Shown piece after piece: positions 19,700-28,373 of a stretch of DNA of 64,000 bases. How positions within the stretch are numbered: position 1 is the first letter of the stretch; each line of letters starts with the position of its first letter. The position numbers and the translations under genes were made by a program. The DNA comes from Caldifarciminota bacterium. GTDB taxonomy: Bacteria > Hydrothermota > Tepidihabitantia > Tepidihabitantales > Tepidihabitantaceae. The notes beneath the pieces are model-generated. The model saw nothing but the letters and a program-made list of their open reading frames with translations. It was not told the DNA's origin and ran no database searches. The stretch covers positions 62,001 to 126,000 of the forward strand of contig JAOABP010000003.1 in assembly GCA_026418295.1 (NCBI GenBank), read 5' to 3'.

Positions 19700-21079
19700 T
19701 TACCTCCCCTTCCGGACTGTGACCCTGCCCCGGTGCCGGGCATCACCCCGATACTGAGGCCAGGTTGAGTTCGCCGGTGGTGCATCGCCGTAAAATGCGT
19801 AAAGCCCGCCATCCCACGAGCCGACATAAACCGTTCCATCCTGTCCGATTGCCGGTGAAGAGCTGTAGTAGAGCTCCTTATCACCGCCGGCAACCTCGGC
19901 GGTAAAGAATATCCTGCCCTCCCGGGTAAATGCGTAAAGCACCCCGTCATCGGAAAGCAGATAAACTGTCCCCTGCGCGCTGACCGCCGGTGTCGCACAG
20001 ATACCATCACCGGTCTCATACACCACCCGGATCGTTTTTCCCGGCTCCTTCACACACAGATAGTATCCATCGGTGCCGAGATACATCCTGCCTTCAGAGT
20101 CAAACACCACCTCGGTCCGGATCTCATCCTCATCCGGCACCGGTGCCCGCCACGACATCCTGCCATCCCTTCCCAGACAGTAGACATAACCGTCGAAACT
20201 CCCGCAATACACCAGCCCCTGCCCGTCCACCACCGGTCCGGCAAAGAAATAGGCATTATCCGGTGTGCCGAACGCCCAGCGCCGCTTTCCCTTCGGAGTA
20301 AAGCAGTAAATCGAATCGGCGCTCACATAGATATTGCCATCCGGTCCGATCGTCGGCGCCCCTGCCGCCTCATCACCGAGTTGCACCTGCCAGCGGATTC
20401 TGCCCTTCGGGTCCACACTCACCAGCCTGCCCTTGTCCGTGGTCAGGTAGAGGTTCCGGTCCTGTCCGACTGCGGGCGGAGCCCACAGCTCATCACCCAG
20501 CGGCACCGACCATTTAAGTCTGCCCAGTGTATCCAGGCAGTAGAGGCAGGAGTCCAGCGCCGGCACATAAACCAGCCCCTGCTCCACCGTTGCACCTGCA
20601 TAAACCGGCTGCCGGGCCTGAAAGGTCCAGCGCAGCTCGCCTGCGGAGTTGAAGGAATAAACTGTGCCTGACTCATCTCCGATATAAACATTACCGTTCT
20701 CATCCAGTGCCGGTGCACCGACCACCGGCTCCAGCGTCGGTGCAAACCACTTCAGAAGTGAGGGCACCACCTCCACCGGTATCTGCCGGCTCCAGTCTGA
20801 AGCGATCCCCAGGCGGTCGCGGAGCATCACCCGCACGCGGTAAATACCGGGCTGGCGATAGCGGTGATAACGGTAAACCTCGGTGCGCGAATTCACCGGT
20901 TCGGTCCAGTCCAGGGTCTCACCATCGCCCCAGTCAATCCGGTACTGGACCGGCAGGCTGACATCCTCCGGCGGCAGAACCGCCAGTTCCAGCTCCTGTG
21001 TTGTGTCCACCCGCATCGGGCACACCAGCGAATCTGGTGGCAGAACGGTCAAAATTAAAATCAGGCTCAAACTGCTCAT
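19700..21079 (-). CDS. Exported PKD/PQQ-like beta-propeller protein
   Basis: 459 aa. A short signal peptide (LSLILILTVLPPDSLV) is followed by a PKD-like Ig domain (IDWGDGETLDW, GIYRVRVMLRD) and then seven or so PQQ-type blades with the recurrent pattern 'DxxGNVYIGDxxGxVYSF' and 'AxGAPTIGxDGNIYV'. It ends with WPQYRGDARHRGR, a motif also seen at the end of the PQQ lipoprotein at 38220-40352. Such proteins are outer-surface or periplasmic scaffolds; no catalytic residues are recognisable. It heads the exporter operon from a promoter six bases upstream of its ATG. Confidence 0.85.
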   Translation of the reverse strand: MSSLSLILILTVLPPDSLVCPMRVDTTQELELAVLPPEDVSLPVQYRIDWGDGETLDWTEPVNSRTEVYRYHRYRQPGIYRVRVMLRDRLGIASDWSRQIPVEVVPSLLKWFAPTLEPVVGAPALDENGNVYIGDESGTVYSFNSAGELRWTFQARQPVYAGATVEQGLVYVPALDSCLYCLDTLGRLKWSVPLGDELWAPPAVGQDRNLYLTTDKGRLVSVDPKGRIRWQVQLGDEAAGAPTIGPDGNIYVSADSIYCFTPKGKRRWAFGTPDNAYFFAGPVVDGQGLVYCGSFDGYVYCLGRDGRMSWRAPVPDEDEIRTEVVFDSEGRMYLGTDGYYLCVKEPGKTIRVVYETGDGICATPAVSAQGTVYLLSDDGVLYAFTREGRIFFTAEVAGGDKELYYSSSPAIGQDGTVYVGSWDGGLYAFYGDAPPANSTWPQYRGDARHRGRVTVRKGR

Positions 21080-21085
21080 ATCACA

Positions 21086-21113
21086 ATCTTAAGTCTGCAG
21101 GGCTGATTGTCAA
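21086..21113 (-). promoter_or_regulatory. Leaderless promoter of the PQQ-exporter operon
   Basis: Minus strand: TTGACA 21113-21108, 16-bp spacer, TAAGAT 21091-21086, six bases, ATG 21079. The predicted transcription start coincides with the A of the start codon. There is no Shine-Dalgarno. Confidence 0.8.
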
Positions 21114-21134
21114 CAACATGGGACCGCTGCCCGA

Positions 21135-22043
21135 TCAACGCTCCCGCTCCAGGACCTGTCTGATTTTAACAATATCGGCAGCAATCTGTGTCCGCAGTGC
21201 TGACACATCAGGAAATTTCTGTTCCGGCCGGATGCGCTCAGACAGTCGCACAGTCACGGCTGTCCCGGCAGCCACCTCGCCCTGAAAATCCAAAAGATGC
21301 ACCTCCACGACCCTGCGCGTCCCCCCGAATGTCGGCTTGAACCCGATGTTCACCGCCCCCAGGAAATTTCTGCCCCCGAACTCGGCATAGCCGGCATAGA
21401 CACCCTCTGCGGGCAGCAGCTTGTCCGCACTCACCGGCTCAACATTAACCGTTGGGAAACCCAGTTTTCTGCCGGTGCCGGTCCCGTGCACCACCCGGCC
21501 CAGAATTCCGTAGCGCCTGCCCAGCAGTTCGTTGGCAAGCCGGATATGGCCCAGCACCAGATGCTCCCGGATTCTGGTGGAGCGGACCGGAGCACCCAGA
21601 TGGACCACCTCGGGAATGATCTTCAGCGGAATTGAATACTGAGCCAGAATTTGTTCCAGCAGTCGGACATCGCCCCGGGCATTCTGGCCAAACCGGTGGT
21701 CAGCACCGATCACCACACCGACCGGTTTCAGTGGTTTGACAATCTCCTCCAGCACAAACTCCTCAGGTGCAAGGTTACGCAACCGCTGGTTAAAACCGAT
21801 CACATGCACATAATCAACCCCAAGTTCTGCCAGCACCAGCTTTTTCTCCTCGAGCGGGGTCAGCAGATAGGGAAACTCCGGATGCAGCAGCTGTGCCGGA
21901 TGGGGCTCAAAGGTCACCAGCCCGGAAAGGGCATTCCGGCTCTGCGCCTCCTCCTGCACCGCCCGGATGATCGCCTGATGGCCGAGATGGACACCGTCAA
22001 ACCCGCCGATGGTCAGAATCAGCCGTCCCCTGCTATCCGGCAT
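21135..22043 (-). CDS. ribF: Bifunctional riboflavin kinase/FAD synthetase
   Basis: Makes FMN from riboflavin and then FAD. 302 aa from ATG 22043, usual length. The N-terminal adenylyltransferase domain has GGFDGVHLGHQ (HxGH-like) and the RxSSTRIR-like segment APVRSTRIREHL. The C-terminal flavokinase domain has TGRKLGFPTVNV and a GAVNIGFKPTFGG strand. The start lies 11 nt inside truB; the longer ORF to 22070 would overlap more. It is the last gene of rbfA-truB-ribF. No FMN riboswitch is visible upstream, and the operon's very short leader leaves no room for one. Confidence 0.95.
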   Translation of the reverse strand: MPDSRGRLILTIGGFDGVHLGHQAIIRAVQEEAQSRNALSGLVTFEPHPAQLLHPEFPYLLTPLEEKKLVLAELGVDYVHVIGFNQRLRNLAPEEFVLEEIVKPLKPVGVVIGADHRFGQNARGDVRLLEQILAQYSIPLKIIPEVVHLGAPVRSTRIREHLVLGHIRLANELLGRRYGILGRVVHGTGTGRKLGFPTVNVEPVSADKLLPAEGVYAGYAEFGGRNFLGAVNIGFKPTFGGTRRVVEVHLLDFQGEVAAGTAVTVRLSERIRPEQKFPDVSALRTQIAADIVKIRQVLERER

Positions 22044-22914
22044 AGATAATCCGCTCCGGCACGAGAACACCGCACCTCAGGCGCACCAGCGCGAGAAAAT
22101 CCCGTTCCCGGTTGACCGCCACCAGCAGCCCGGCATCAGCCGGTATTGCCTCATTCCAGACCGGCCGTTTTCCCTCTGCCAGCTCAATTGCGGTATCCCG
22201 GCTCACCTCTAATTTGGGCAGATGACTGAGCGCCTGCTCAACCGGCACAAGCAGACGGGCGAGCTCAGCACCACCTGCCAGCACCTGTTCCAGATTCAGC
22301 CCGTCCTTCAGCATGAAATTGCCGACCCTGGTCCGCACGAGCCGGGAAAGGGTTGCTGCCGACCCCAGCGCCCGGCCGATATCCCGTGCCAGCGCCCGGA
22401 CATAGGTTCCGGAAGAAACCCGGACTGAAAGCCGGGCAACCGGCGGCTCCCAGCCCGCAAGCCGGATATCATACACCTGCACCCGGCGTGCCCCTTTTTC
22501 CACCGGCATACCTGCCCGCGCCCGGCGGTAAAGCGGAACCCCCTCCTGCTTCAGCGCGGAATAGCGGGGTGGCACCTGCCAGATTTCTCCCAGAAAGTTG
22601 CCATTCAGAAACTGACTCAGCTCCGCAGCACTGATATCGGGCACCACTGCCTGCCGTAGCACTCTGCCGGTGATATCATCCGTGTCGGTCTCAATCCCGA
22701 AGGTAATCTCCGCCTCATACTCCTTGTCCAGCGCCATCAGCAAACGGCTGATCTTCGTTGCCTCATTCACCAGCACCAGCAGCACTCCGGATGCCATCGG
22801 ATCCAGGGTCCCGGCATGACCGATCCGCTTCGGCTCAAGAACCGGCTTCAACCGCCTGATCACATCATATGAGGAGATTCCGGCCGGCTTATTGATGTTC
22901 AGCACCCCGCGCAC
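22033..22914 (-). CDS. truB: tRNA pseudouridine-55 synthase
   Basis: Forms pseudouridine 55 in the T-loop of tRNAs. 293 aa. Catalytic Asp38 lies in HAGTLDPMASG; the KEYEAEITFG, PPRYSAL and SGTYVRALARDIG motifs are intact, and a PUA-like C-terminal domain follows. It starts with GTG at 22914, 20 nt after rbfA, and overlaps ribF by 11 nt. The rbfA-truB-ribF order is common in bacteria. Confidence 0.97.
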   Translation of the reverse strand: MRGVLNINKPAGISSYDVIRRLKPVLEPKRIGHAGTLDPMASGVLLVLVNEATKISRLLMALDKEYEAEITFGIETDTDDITGRVLRQAVVPDISAAELSQFLNGNFLGEIWQVPPRYSALKQEGVPLYRRARAGMPVEKGARRVQVYDIRLAGWEPPVARLSVRVSSGTYVRALARDIGRALGSAATLSRLVRTRVGNFMLKDGLNLEQVLAGGAELARLLVPVEQALSHLPKLEVSRDTAIELAEGKRPVWNEAIPADAGLLVAVNRERDFLALVRLRCGVLVPERIIYAG

Positions 22915-22934
22915 GCCAATTCTATCCTGACCGG

Positions 22935-23300
22935 CTATTTATTTTCCTCACCTTCCGGCTCCAGCCCCTCCATCTCATCCAGCAGCCGGTTGATCCGCTG
23001 CTCCTGCGCCAGCACCTCATCCAGCGCAAAATGCAGTTCGGGCAGAAACTTCATCTTCAGACGCCGGCTCAGCTGATAACGGATAAAACCCCGGGCATGC
23101 TCCAGGTGCGCAAGCGAGCGCTGCCGCTGCGCATCATCACCCATCACCGAAAAATAGACCGTGGCATTCCGCAGATCCCTTGACAGTGAACATCTGGTGA
23201 CAGTGACAAACCCCACACCCGGGTCCGAGATCTGCTTCAGGATAATCTCCGCAACAATATCCCGGATCGCATCCGCCACCCTGCGCTCCCGATACCGCAT
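22935..23300 (-). CDS. rbfA: Ribosome-binding factor A
   Basis: 30S maturation factor with a KH-like fold, 121 aa. The family pattern RRVADAIRDIVAEIIL, the DPGVGFVTVTRCSLSRDLRNATVYFSV strand region (about residues 25-52) and the LPELHFALDE segment are present. It heads the rbfA-truB-ribF unit with ATG exactly six bases after its -10 box and no ribosome-binding site, so the mRNA should be leaderless. Its -35 box lies at the extreme 3' end of the upstream carbonic-anhydrase-like gene. Confidence 0.95.
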   Translation of the reverse strand: MRYRERRVADAIRDIVAEIILKQISDPGVGFVTVTRCSLSRDLRNATVYFSVMGDDAQRQRSLAHLEHARGFIRYQLSRRLKMKFLPELHFALDEVLAQEQRINRLLDEMEGLEPEGEENK

Positions 23301-23306
23301 AATTTT

Positions 23307-23334
23307 ATGCTAAACCTTCCGGCACAAAGGTCAA
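23307..23334 (-). promoter_or_regulatory. Leaderless promoter of rbfA-truB-ribF
   Basis: Minus strand: TTGACC 23334-23329, 16-bp spacer, TAGCAT 23312-23307, six bases, ATG 23300. The -35 overlaps the stop codon region of the upstream gene (ends 23331). Confidence 0.7.
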
Positions 23335-23708
23335 CCTTCAACCTGCCACTGCTCATTCACCCACAGTCCGATCACCCTTACCCCCAGACCCCAGGACTCC
23401 ACCCGCCTGATCGCCCGCTCCAGCTGACGGCGCTGGGTCTTCTCATCAACCGGATTGCCCGCACAGTCATGGTGGGCGATGATGGCAACCACACTCGAGC
23501 CGTGCCGTTCAACCGAGATCTTCACCCGGCGCCGGATCGAACCCAGAAGCACCCGGTTTCTGCCCTCGGCAAGAATTTTCACCGGACCGGCCTCAGTGAT
23601 ATTATCCACATAATCGGCACCGGTATCCGCCTTCAGCCAGGCGATCACCGGCAACTGCACCCTGCCATCCATACAGTTAATTGCGGTCACAAACTGTGAT
23701 CCTGCCAC
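23331..23708 (-). CDS. Putative carbonic-anhydrase-like protein (Pro_CA_2 type)
   Basis: 125 aa. Contains FVTAINCMDGRVQLPV near the N-terminus and IIAHHDCAGNPVDE around residues 75-88. The Cys, Asp/Arg, His and Cys positions resemble the zinc ligands and dyad of beta-carbonic anhydrases, shortened to a core. I believe this is the family described as 'putative carbonic anhydrase' (Pro_CA_2); activity is inferred only. Start GTG 23708 has GGAGG five bases upstream. It has its own promoter and is probably monocistronic. Confidence 0.65.
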   Translation of the reverse strand: MAGSQFVTAINCMDGRVQLPVIAWLKADTGADYVDNITEAGPVKILAEGRNRVLLGSIRRRVKISVERHGSSVVAIIAHHDCAGNPVDEKTQRRQLERAIRRVESWGLGVRVIGLWVNEQWQVEG

Positions 23709-23736
23709 ACGCTCCTCCTTTAAAGGCTGTAAAAAC

Positions 23737-23763
23737 AGTATACCGGTAACTCTGCAATGTCAA
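23737..23763 (-). promoter_or_regulatory. Promoter of the carbonic-anhydrase-like gene
   Basis: Minus strand: TTGACA 23763-23758, TATACT 23742-23737 with a short 15-bp spacer (or TACTGT with 17). The leader is about 20 nt and contains AAAGGAGGA. A small CTGT-N4-ACAG inverted repeat follows the -10. Confidence 0.5.
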
Positions 23764-23861
23764 AAACGGACACAGATTCAACCACACCCGAACCGGCACC
23801 AGACCCGAAAAGCCCGCAACCTTTCACCCGCACCAGCAGTAAGGGGAACTGCCCCCCAGAC

Positions 23862-23886
23862 AAAACAAAAAGGGGTCCAATTCCCC
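23862..23886 (-). terminator. Possible intrinsic terminator after aspS
   Basis: On the minus strand, GGGG-N7-CCCC (23886-23872) is followed by TTTTTGTTTTG (to about 23861), about 80 nt after the aspS stop. The stem is only four G-C pairs, so confidence is moderate. The rest of 23764-23968 shows nothing else. Confidence 0.45.
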
Positions 23887-23968
23887 AACACATTGAAATT
23901 TTGTATCTTATAAAAACGGACCACACCCGGCATGGGTGCACTTGTTTAAGTTATTAAAATAAAATGCC

Positions 23969-25273
23969 TTACGGTGTCAGGCGGAAGCGGTCGCGCGGGA
24001 AAAGGCTTGCCTCCCGGACATTGGCAAGTCCCAGAAACTGCTGGGTCAGCCTTTCTGCACCGATCGCCAGTCCGCCGTGCGGTGGCACCGCATATTTGAA
24101 GATCTCAAGATAAAACTCAAAGCTTTCCGGGTTCAGCCCGAACCGCCGGATGTTCTCCACCAGCAGGTTGTAATCGTGAATCCGCTGGGAGCCGGTGGTC
24201 ACCTCCAGACCCCGGAACAGCAGGTCAAAGCCGAAGGTATACTCCGGATCATCCGGATCCCAGAGGGTATAGAAAGGCCGGGTCCGGCGCGGATAATGGG
24301 TAATAAATATGAACTCCGAATTGTGGACCTTCTGGGCATAGTCACACAGCTGCCGTTCCGCCTCCGGGTCGAGGTCATGCATTTTGCTCACATCCCGGTT
24401 GTAATCCCGCCTTAGAACCTCAAGCGCATCCCGGAAATGGAGATAGGGGATGGAGCTGATCTCGGGCAGCCGGGCTTCAAGCAGCTTCAGCTCCTCCGCA
24501 CAGTTTTCTCCCAGATTTTTTACCAGCTCCTTGAGCAACCGCTCCTCAAGCCGGGTCACATCCAGAAATGAGTCAATGAACCCCATCTCGTAATCGAGCG
24601 ACAGATACTCATTAATATGCCTTGAGGTGGCATGGTCCTCTGCCCGGTAGACAAAACCGACCTCAAAAACCCGCTCATAACCCGCACCGACCAGCATCTG
24701 CTTGTAAAACTGCGGACTCTGGGCAAGATAGGCCTTCTGCTCAAAATACTGGATCGGAAACAGTGCGGTCCCGCCCTCAGTGCCGGCGGCGATGATCTTG
24801 GAGGTGTGCACCTCCAGAAACCCCTCCCGGCGCAGAAACTCCTGAAAGGTCCGCACGATCTCCGCCTGAACCCGGAAGACCGCGCCGATCTCGGGGTTGC
24901 GCAGGGCAAACGCCCGGTGGTCCAGAATCATATCCAGCTTCAGGTTCAGCTTCTTCTTTGACCGGCTGACCTCAAACGGCAGGGGTGCCACCGGTGCGAC
25001 CAGCACCCGGATTGACTCCAGCTCCAGCTCACAACCCTGACGCGCCTGCGGCTCGGGCTTCACCCGGCCCACCAGCTCAACAATTGACTCCCGCTCAATC
25101 CGGTCCAGGCCGAACCGCTCCGGTTCACCGGTCACCGCCTGGGTTACACCGCTGCGGTCGCGCAAAAGCACAAAGGAGATTTTGCCCAGCTGGCGGATGT
25201 GATGCACCCAGCCCAGAAGCCGGACCCGCTCGCCGATATGCTGGGGCAGATCCCGTGCCAGTGTCCGTTCCAT
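23969..25273 (-). CDS. aspS: Aspartyl-tRNA synthetase, archaeal type (likely non-discriminating)
   Basis: 434 aa from ATG 25273, the short archaeal/eukaryal-type AspRS without the bacterial GAD insertion. The OB-fold anticodon domain (about 1-105) contains GWVHHIRQLG. The class II core has motif 2 FRAEDHATSRHINEY-like residues (VYRAEDHATSRH) and motif 3 GLAIGAERL. The His after GWV is the residue I recall in non-discriminating archaeal-type enzymes (Trp in discriminating ones), which would mean it also charges tRNA-Asn and needs GatCAB; this is inference. Its promoter is back-to-back with that of the 1002-aa protein. Confidence 0.92.
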   Translation of the reverse strand: MERTLARDLPQHIGERVRLLGWVHHIRQLGKISFVLLRDRSGVTQAVTGEPERFGLDRIERESIVELVGRVKPEPQARQGCELELESIRVLVAPVAPLPFEVSRSKKKLNLKLDMILDHRAFALRNPEIGAVFRVQAEIVRTFQEFLRREGFLEVHTSKIIAAGTEGGTALFPIQYFEQKAYLAQSPQFYKQMLVGAGYERVFEVGFVYRAEDHATSRHINEYLSLDYEMGFIDSFLDVTRLEERLLKELVKNLGENCAEELKLLEARLPEISSIPYLHFRDALEVLRRDYNRDVSKMHDLDPEAERQLCDYAQKVHNSEFIFITHYPRRTRPFYTLWDPDDPEYTFGFDLLFRGLEVTTGSQRIHDYNLLVENIRRFGLNPESFEFYLEIFKYAVPPHGGLAIGAERLTQQFLGLANVREASLFPRDRFRLTP

Positions 25274-25280
25274 ACCCTTC

Positions 25281-25308
25281 AATTTACCGATACCGGCGCC
25301 GGAGTCAA
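25281..25308 (-). promoter_or_regulatory. Leaderless-type promoter of aspS
   Basis: Minus strand: TTGACT 25308-25303, 16-bp spacer, TAAATT 25286-25281, seven bases to ATG 25273. Predicted start is one base before the ATG. Confidence 0.65.
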
Positions 25309-25330
25309 GAAACAGAGCGGGTATCAGTGT

Positions 25331-25358
25331 TTGACCCGGACCGGATTCCGCCTATCAT
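25331..25358 (+). promoter_or_regulatory. Leaderless promoter of the 1002-aa exported protein
   Basis: TTGACC 25331-25336, 16-bp spacer, TATCAT 25353-25358, six bases, ATG 25365. No ribosome-binding site. Divergent from the aspS promoter, with 22 bp between the two -35 boxes. Confidence 0.8.
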
Positions 25359-25364
25359 ACAGCG

Positions 25365-28300
25365 ATGTGCCGGCTTCTCTCACTGGGAATAGTTGCCATC
25401 TGCTCCCTGAACAGCGGATTACCTGTTCAGCCCGGCCCGGATGAACTGATCAAGGGGATGACGCTGCTCCGGACCTCTGCCCGGTATTCCTACGACTCCC
25501 CTGCTGCCGAAACTGCCCTGGTGCGGATGAGGTTCAGCACCGGAATCAACTGGGTGGTGATTCAGCCGGTCTGGTGGATGAATGACACCGGCAGAAGCGG
25601 AATCTTACCGCTGCCGGACAGCTCACCGTCTGACCGCGAAATCAGCCATATCATCCGCCTTGCCCGCAGCCTCGGCATCAGGGTCTTTCTCAAGCCGGAG
25701 CTGCGCTGCCGGTCCGGGGTCAGCCCGCTTTTTCACAACCCGCACGATACCCTCTGGTTTTCCGCCTATCGCCGGTTCATTCTCCATTATGCGGAAATCG
25801 GACTCAGAACCGGCTGTGAACTTTTCGCCATCGGCACCGGACTGGACCGGACCACAGACGAAACCTGGGAAAGGGCTGAATGGCACCGGACAATCGCCCA
25901 GGTCCGGAAAGTTTTCAGAAAAACCGCCCGCCCTCCAGCCCTGACCTATGCTGCGGACTGGCGCACCTGGCGCCAGATTCCGTTCTGGCAGTCTCTTGAT
26001 TATATCGGCATCAACGCCTTCTTCCCCCTGACTGCCGAGGAGCCGCCCTTTCCGCCGCCTGAATTTCCGCCGGGTTCGGTTGACGGGCTCGCCTGGTTCT
26101 GGAAGCACAAATATCTTCCCGAGATTGAAAACTTCCTCAGCGGTCTTGACCAGCCCCGTCCGGTGCTGTTTACCGAAATCGGCTACCGGAGTATTGACCG
26201 CTGTTACCGGCAACCGGAAAATGATACCCTGAGCGGAAACTATGACCCGGTTGCCCAGCGCAACTCCTATATCGCCGCCTACCATGCGCTGGCGGGCAGA
26301 CCCTGGTTTGCCGGCTGGTGCTTTTATGCCTGGCAGACCGACACCGGTGATGGTGGTGCGGGCAACACCGGCTATACCCCGCACCGCAAAAAGGCGCAGG
26401 AGGTAATGAGAAAATTCAACGCCTGCCTTGCCACCCACCGGGGGTTCTGTTTTCCCACCACCTATGATTCAACCTATTTTTACTCCCGGACCTTTCCGGC
26501 GCTGGACTCACTGGCGGAGATCGGTGCCAACTGGGTGGCAGTAAACTCCCGCTGGCTGATGCGGGACACCGGACCGGGCTGGAGCTATCTGAAACCGCTC
26601 TCTGGTGAATCACCTGCCGACAGTTCAGTCAGGCTGGTCATTGATTACGCCCATGCCCGCGGTCTGAATGTGGCGCTCAGCTGTTATCTTGCCTGCTCCA
26701 CCCGGACATGGTGCGGTCGGCATAACCCCCGGGCTGATACCGCCTGGTTCCGGGCAGAATCGGTTTATGCCACCCATTGTGCAAGACTGGCAGAGGAAAA
26801 GGGGGTGGAGATGCTTACCATCGGTCTGGAAATCAATCAGACCCTGGACTCGCCCGAAGAGGCACAGCTCTGGCGCACGAAGGTCATCCCGGCGGTGCGC
26901 GCCTGCTATTCCGGACCGCTCGCCTACGGTGCCTCCTGGAGTCCGGTGGATGATTATTTCTGGGACGGGATTGACATCTGTGGCATCCATCCCTACTTTC
27001 CGCTTGTGGAGACAACAGCCTACCCGGGCCGGTATCCGGCTGATACCGCAATCACCCAGCAGCCGGACCTGGAGCAGATCTGGCGGATGAGCCCGCGCTC
27101 CTGGGAGCGGTTGCGGCTCGTGCATTTAAACGAGCTTTATCAGCGGATTCACCGGCCGATCCTGTTCACCGAGATCGGCTACCGCAGTCTGGACAGTGCC
27201 GCTCTGGGCACTCCGGACACCTCCCATGCCTGGTGTTTTGCCCGCCACCGGCTTACCACCAGAAGGCTGAATGCGGTCTGCTTTCCGGTTGACACGATGA
27301 ACGGTTATATCGCCGGTGATTCAGGTATCATTCTCAAAACAACCGACAGCGGCAGAAACTGGAGCTTATGCCCCTCCGGCACAAACAGGACAGTTTATGC
27401 GCTCAGCTTTCCGGCACGGGATACCGGTTATGCAGTGGGCGATTCGGGGGTAATCCTGAAGACAAATGACGGCTTTGCCCGGATTCAACCGCTCCGGACC
27501 GGCACAAACACAACCTTCTATTCGGTCTGTTTTCCGGCTGATACCCGCACCGGCTATGCCGTCGGAGACAACGGCACAATCCTGAAAACCACCGATGGCG
27601 GTATAAGCTGGGAAAGAAAATTCTGCCTTTTATCCTCAGGCGAAACCCTCCAGCTGCAGCTGCGCGCAATCGATTTTGCCGGCAGACAGACCGGTTATAT
27701 TGCAGGCGAACAGGGGACGATTCTCAAGACCACTGACGGTGGCAACTCCTGGCGCCGGCTGAACAGTCCGGTAACGGTCCGGCTCAATGGCATAGACTTT
27801 CTGACTCCGGATACCGGCTTCATCGTCGGCGATCAGAGCACCCTGATTTGGACCACCGATGGTGGTGCCCGCTGGCAGGTTGAGCGGTTCCGGACCGGCT
27901 CCTGGGATCTGCTCTCGGTTTCGGTTCCGGAATATGACTCCGCCCGGTTTGCCTGCGGGACCGGCGGGCTGATTCTCCGTGCCGGCTCTGCCTGGCAGTT
28001 TAACGGCAGTGTCCAGTACTCCAATGTTTATCTGCCCCTGCGCTCAATTCAGGTCCGGCTGGTGAACCGGCAGGGATATTATGACCTCGTCGGCTTTGCG
28101 GCTGGCGACTCGGGCACGATCCTTAAAACCTCAACCGGCGGCAGGATGCGGGTGGACTTCAATGAGCAGGCAAACTGCTATGAGGCTGCGTTCCGGGCGT
28201 TCTGGCGCAACCCGGAGAGACCTGAGCCCCTGCCCTGGTTTTACGGCTTCCACTTCTGGAAATGGGAAACCGACCCGGCACCGATGGACATTGAGCATGA

Positions 28301-28373
28301 ACTGGTGATTGACGACTATACCCCGCAGGGTAAAAGGGCGGCGCAGATTGTCCGCCACTGGTTCAGCCGGTAA
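25365..28373 (+). CDS. Exported protein with two GH113-like barrels and a nested Ycf48-type propeller
   Basis: 1002 aa with an N-terminal signal peptide (LLSLGIVAICSLNSG). Residues ~28-350 form a TIM-barrel resembling GH113 (mannanase-type): LTYAADW, PVLFTEIGYRS (candidate nucleophile Glu271). A second copy starts near 365 (AYGASW, PILFTEIGYRS, Glu603). Between that strand and the barrel's last part, residues ~634-925 hold about six Ycf48/BNR-like blades (GYIAGDSGIILKTTDSG style), and 926-1002 then complete the barrel. At the presumed acid/base position the first barrel reads IGTGL (Gly159) while the second reads IGLEI (Glu489), so the first is probably inactive. Substrate unknown. Confidence 0.75.
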   Translation: MCRLLSLGIVAICSLNSGLPVQPGPDELIKGMTLLRTSARYSYDSPAAETALVRMRFSTGINWVVIQPVWWMNDTGRSGILPLPDSSPSDREISHIIRLARSLGIRVFLKPELRCRSGVSPLFHNPHDTLWFSAYRRFILHYAEIGLRTGCELFAIGTGLDRTTDETWERAEWHRTIAQVRKVFRKTARPPALTYAADWRTWRQIPFWQSLDYIGINAFFPLTAEEPPFPPPEFPPGSVDGLAWFWKHKYLPEIENFLSGLDQPRPVLFTEIGYRSIDRCYRQPENDTLSGNYDPVAQRNSYIAAYHALAGRPWFAGWCFYAWQTDTGDGGAGNTGYTPHRKKAQEVMRKFNACLATHRGFCFPTTYDSTYFYSRTFPALDSLAEIGANWVAVNSRWLMRDTGPGWSYLKPLSGESPADSSVRLVIDYAHARGLNVALSCYLACSTRTWCGRHNPRADTAWFRAESVYATHCARLAEEKGVEMLTIGLEINQTLDSPEEAQLWRTKVIPAVRACYSGPLAYGASWSPVDDYFWDGIDICGIHPYFPLVETTAYPGRYPADTAITQQPDLEQIWRMSPRSWERLRLVHLNELYQRIHRPILFTEIGYRSLDSAALGTPDTSHAWCFARHRLTTRRLNAVCFPVDTMNGYIAGDSGIILKTTDSGRNWSLCPSGTNRTVYALSFPARDTGYAVGDSGVILKTNDGFARIQPLRTGTNTTFYSVCFPADTRTGYAVGDNGTILKTTDGGISWERKFCLLSSGETLQLQLRAIDFAGRQTGYIAGEQGTILKTTDGGNSWRRLNSPVTVRLNGIDFLTPDTGFIVGDQSTLIWTTDGGARWQVERFRTGSWDLLSVSVPEYDSARFACGTGGLILRAGSAWQFNGSVQYSNVYLPLRSIQVRLVNRQGYYDLVGFAAGDSGTILKTSTGGRMRVDFNEQANCYEAAFRAFWRNPERPEPLPWFYGFHFWKWETDPAPMDIEHELVIDDYTPQGKRAAQIVRHWFSR

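Noticed and set aside
21100-21140. Riboswitches upstream of ribF, purD or asd
   Set aside because: ribF is the third gene of its operon, and purD and asd have predicted leaders of 0-6 nt, leaving no room for an aptamer.
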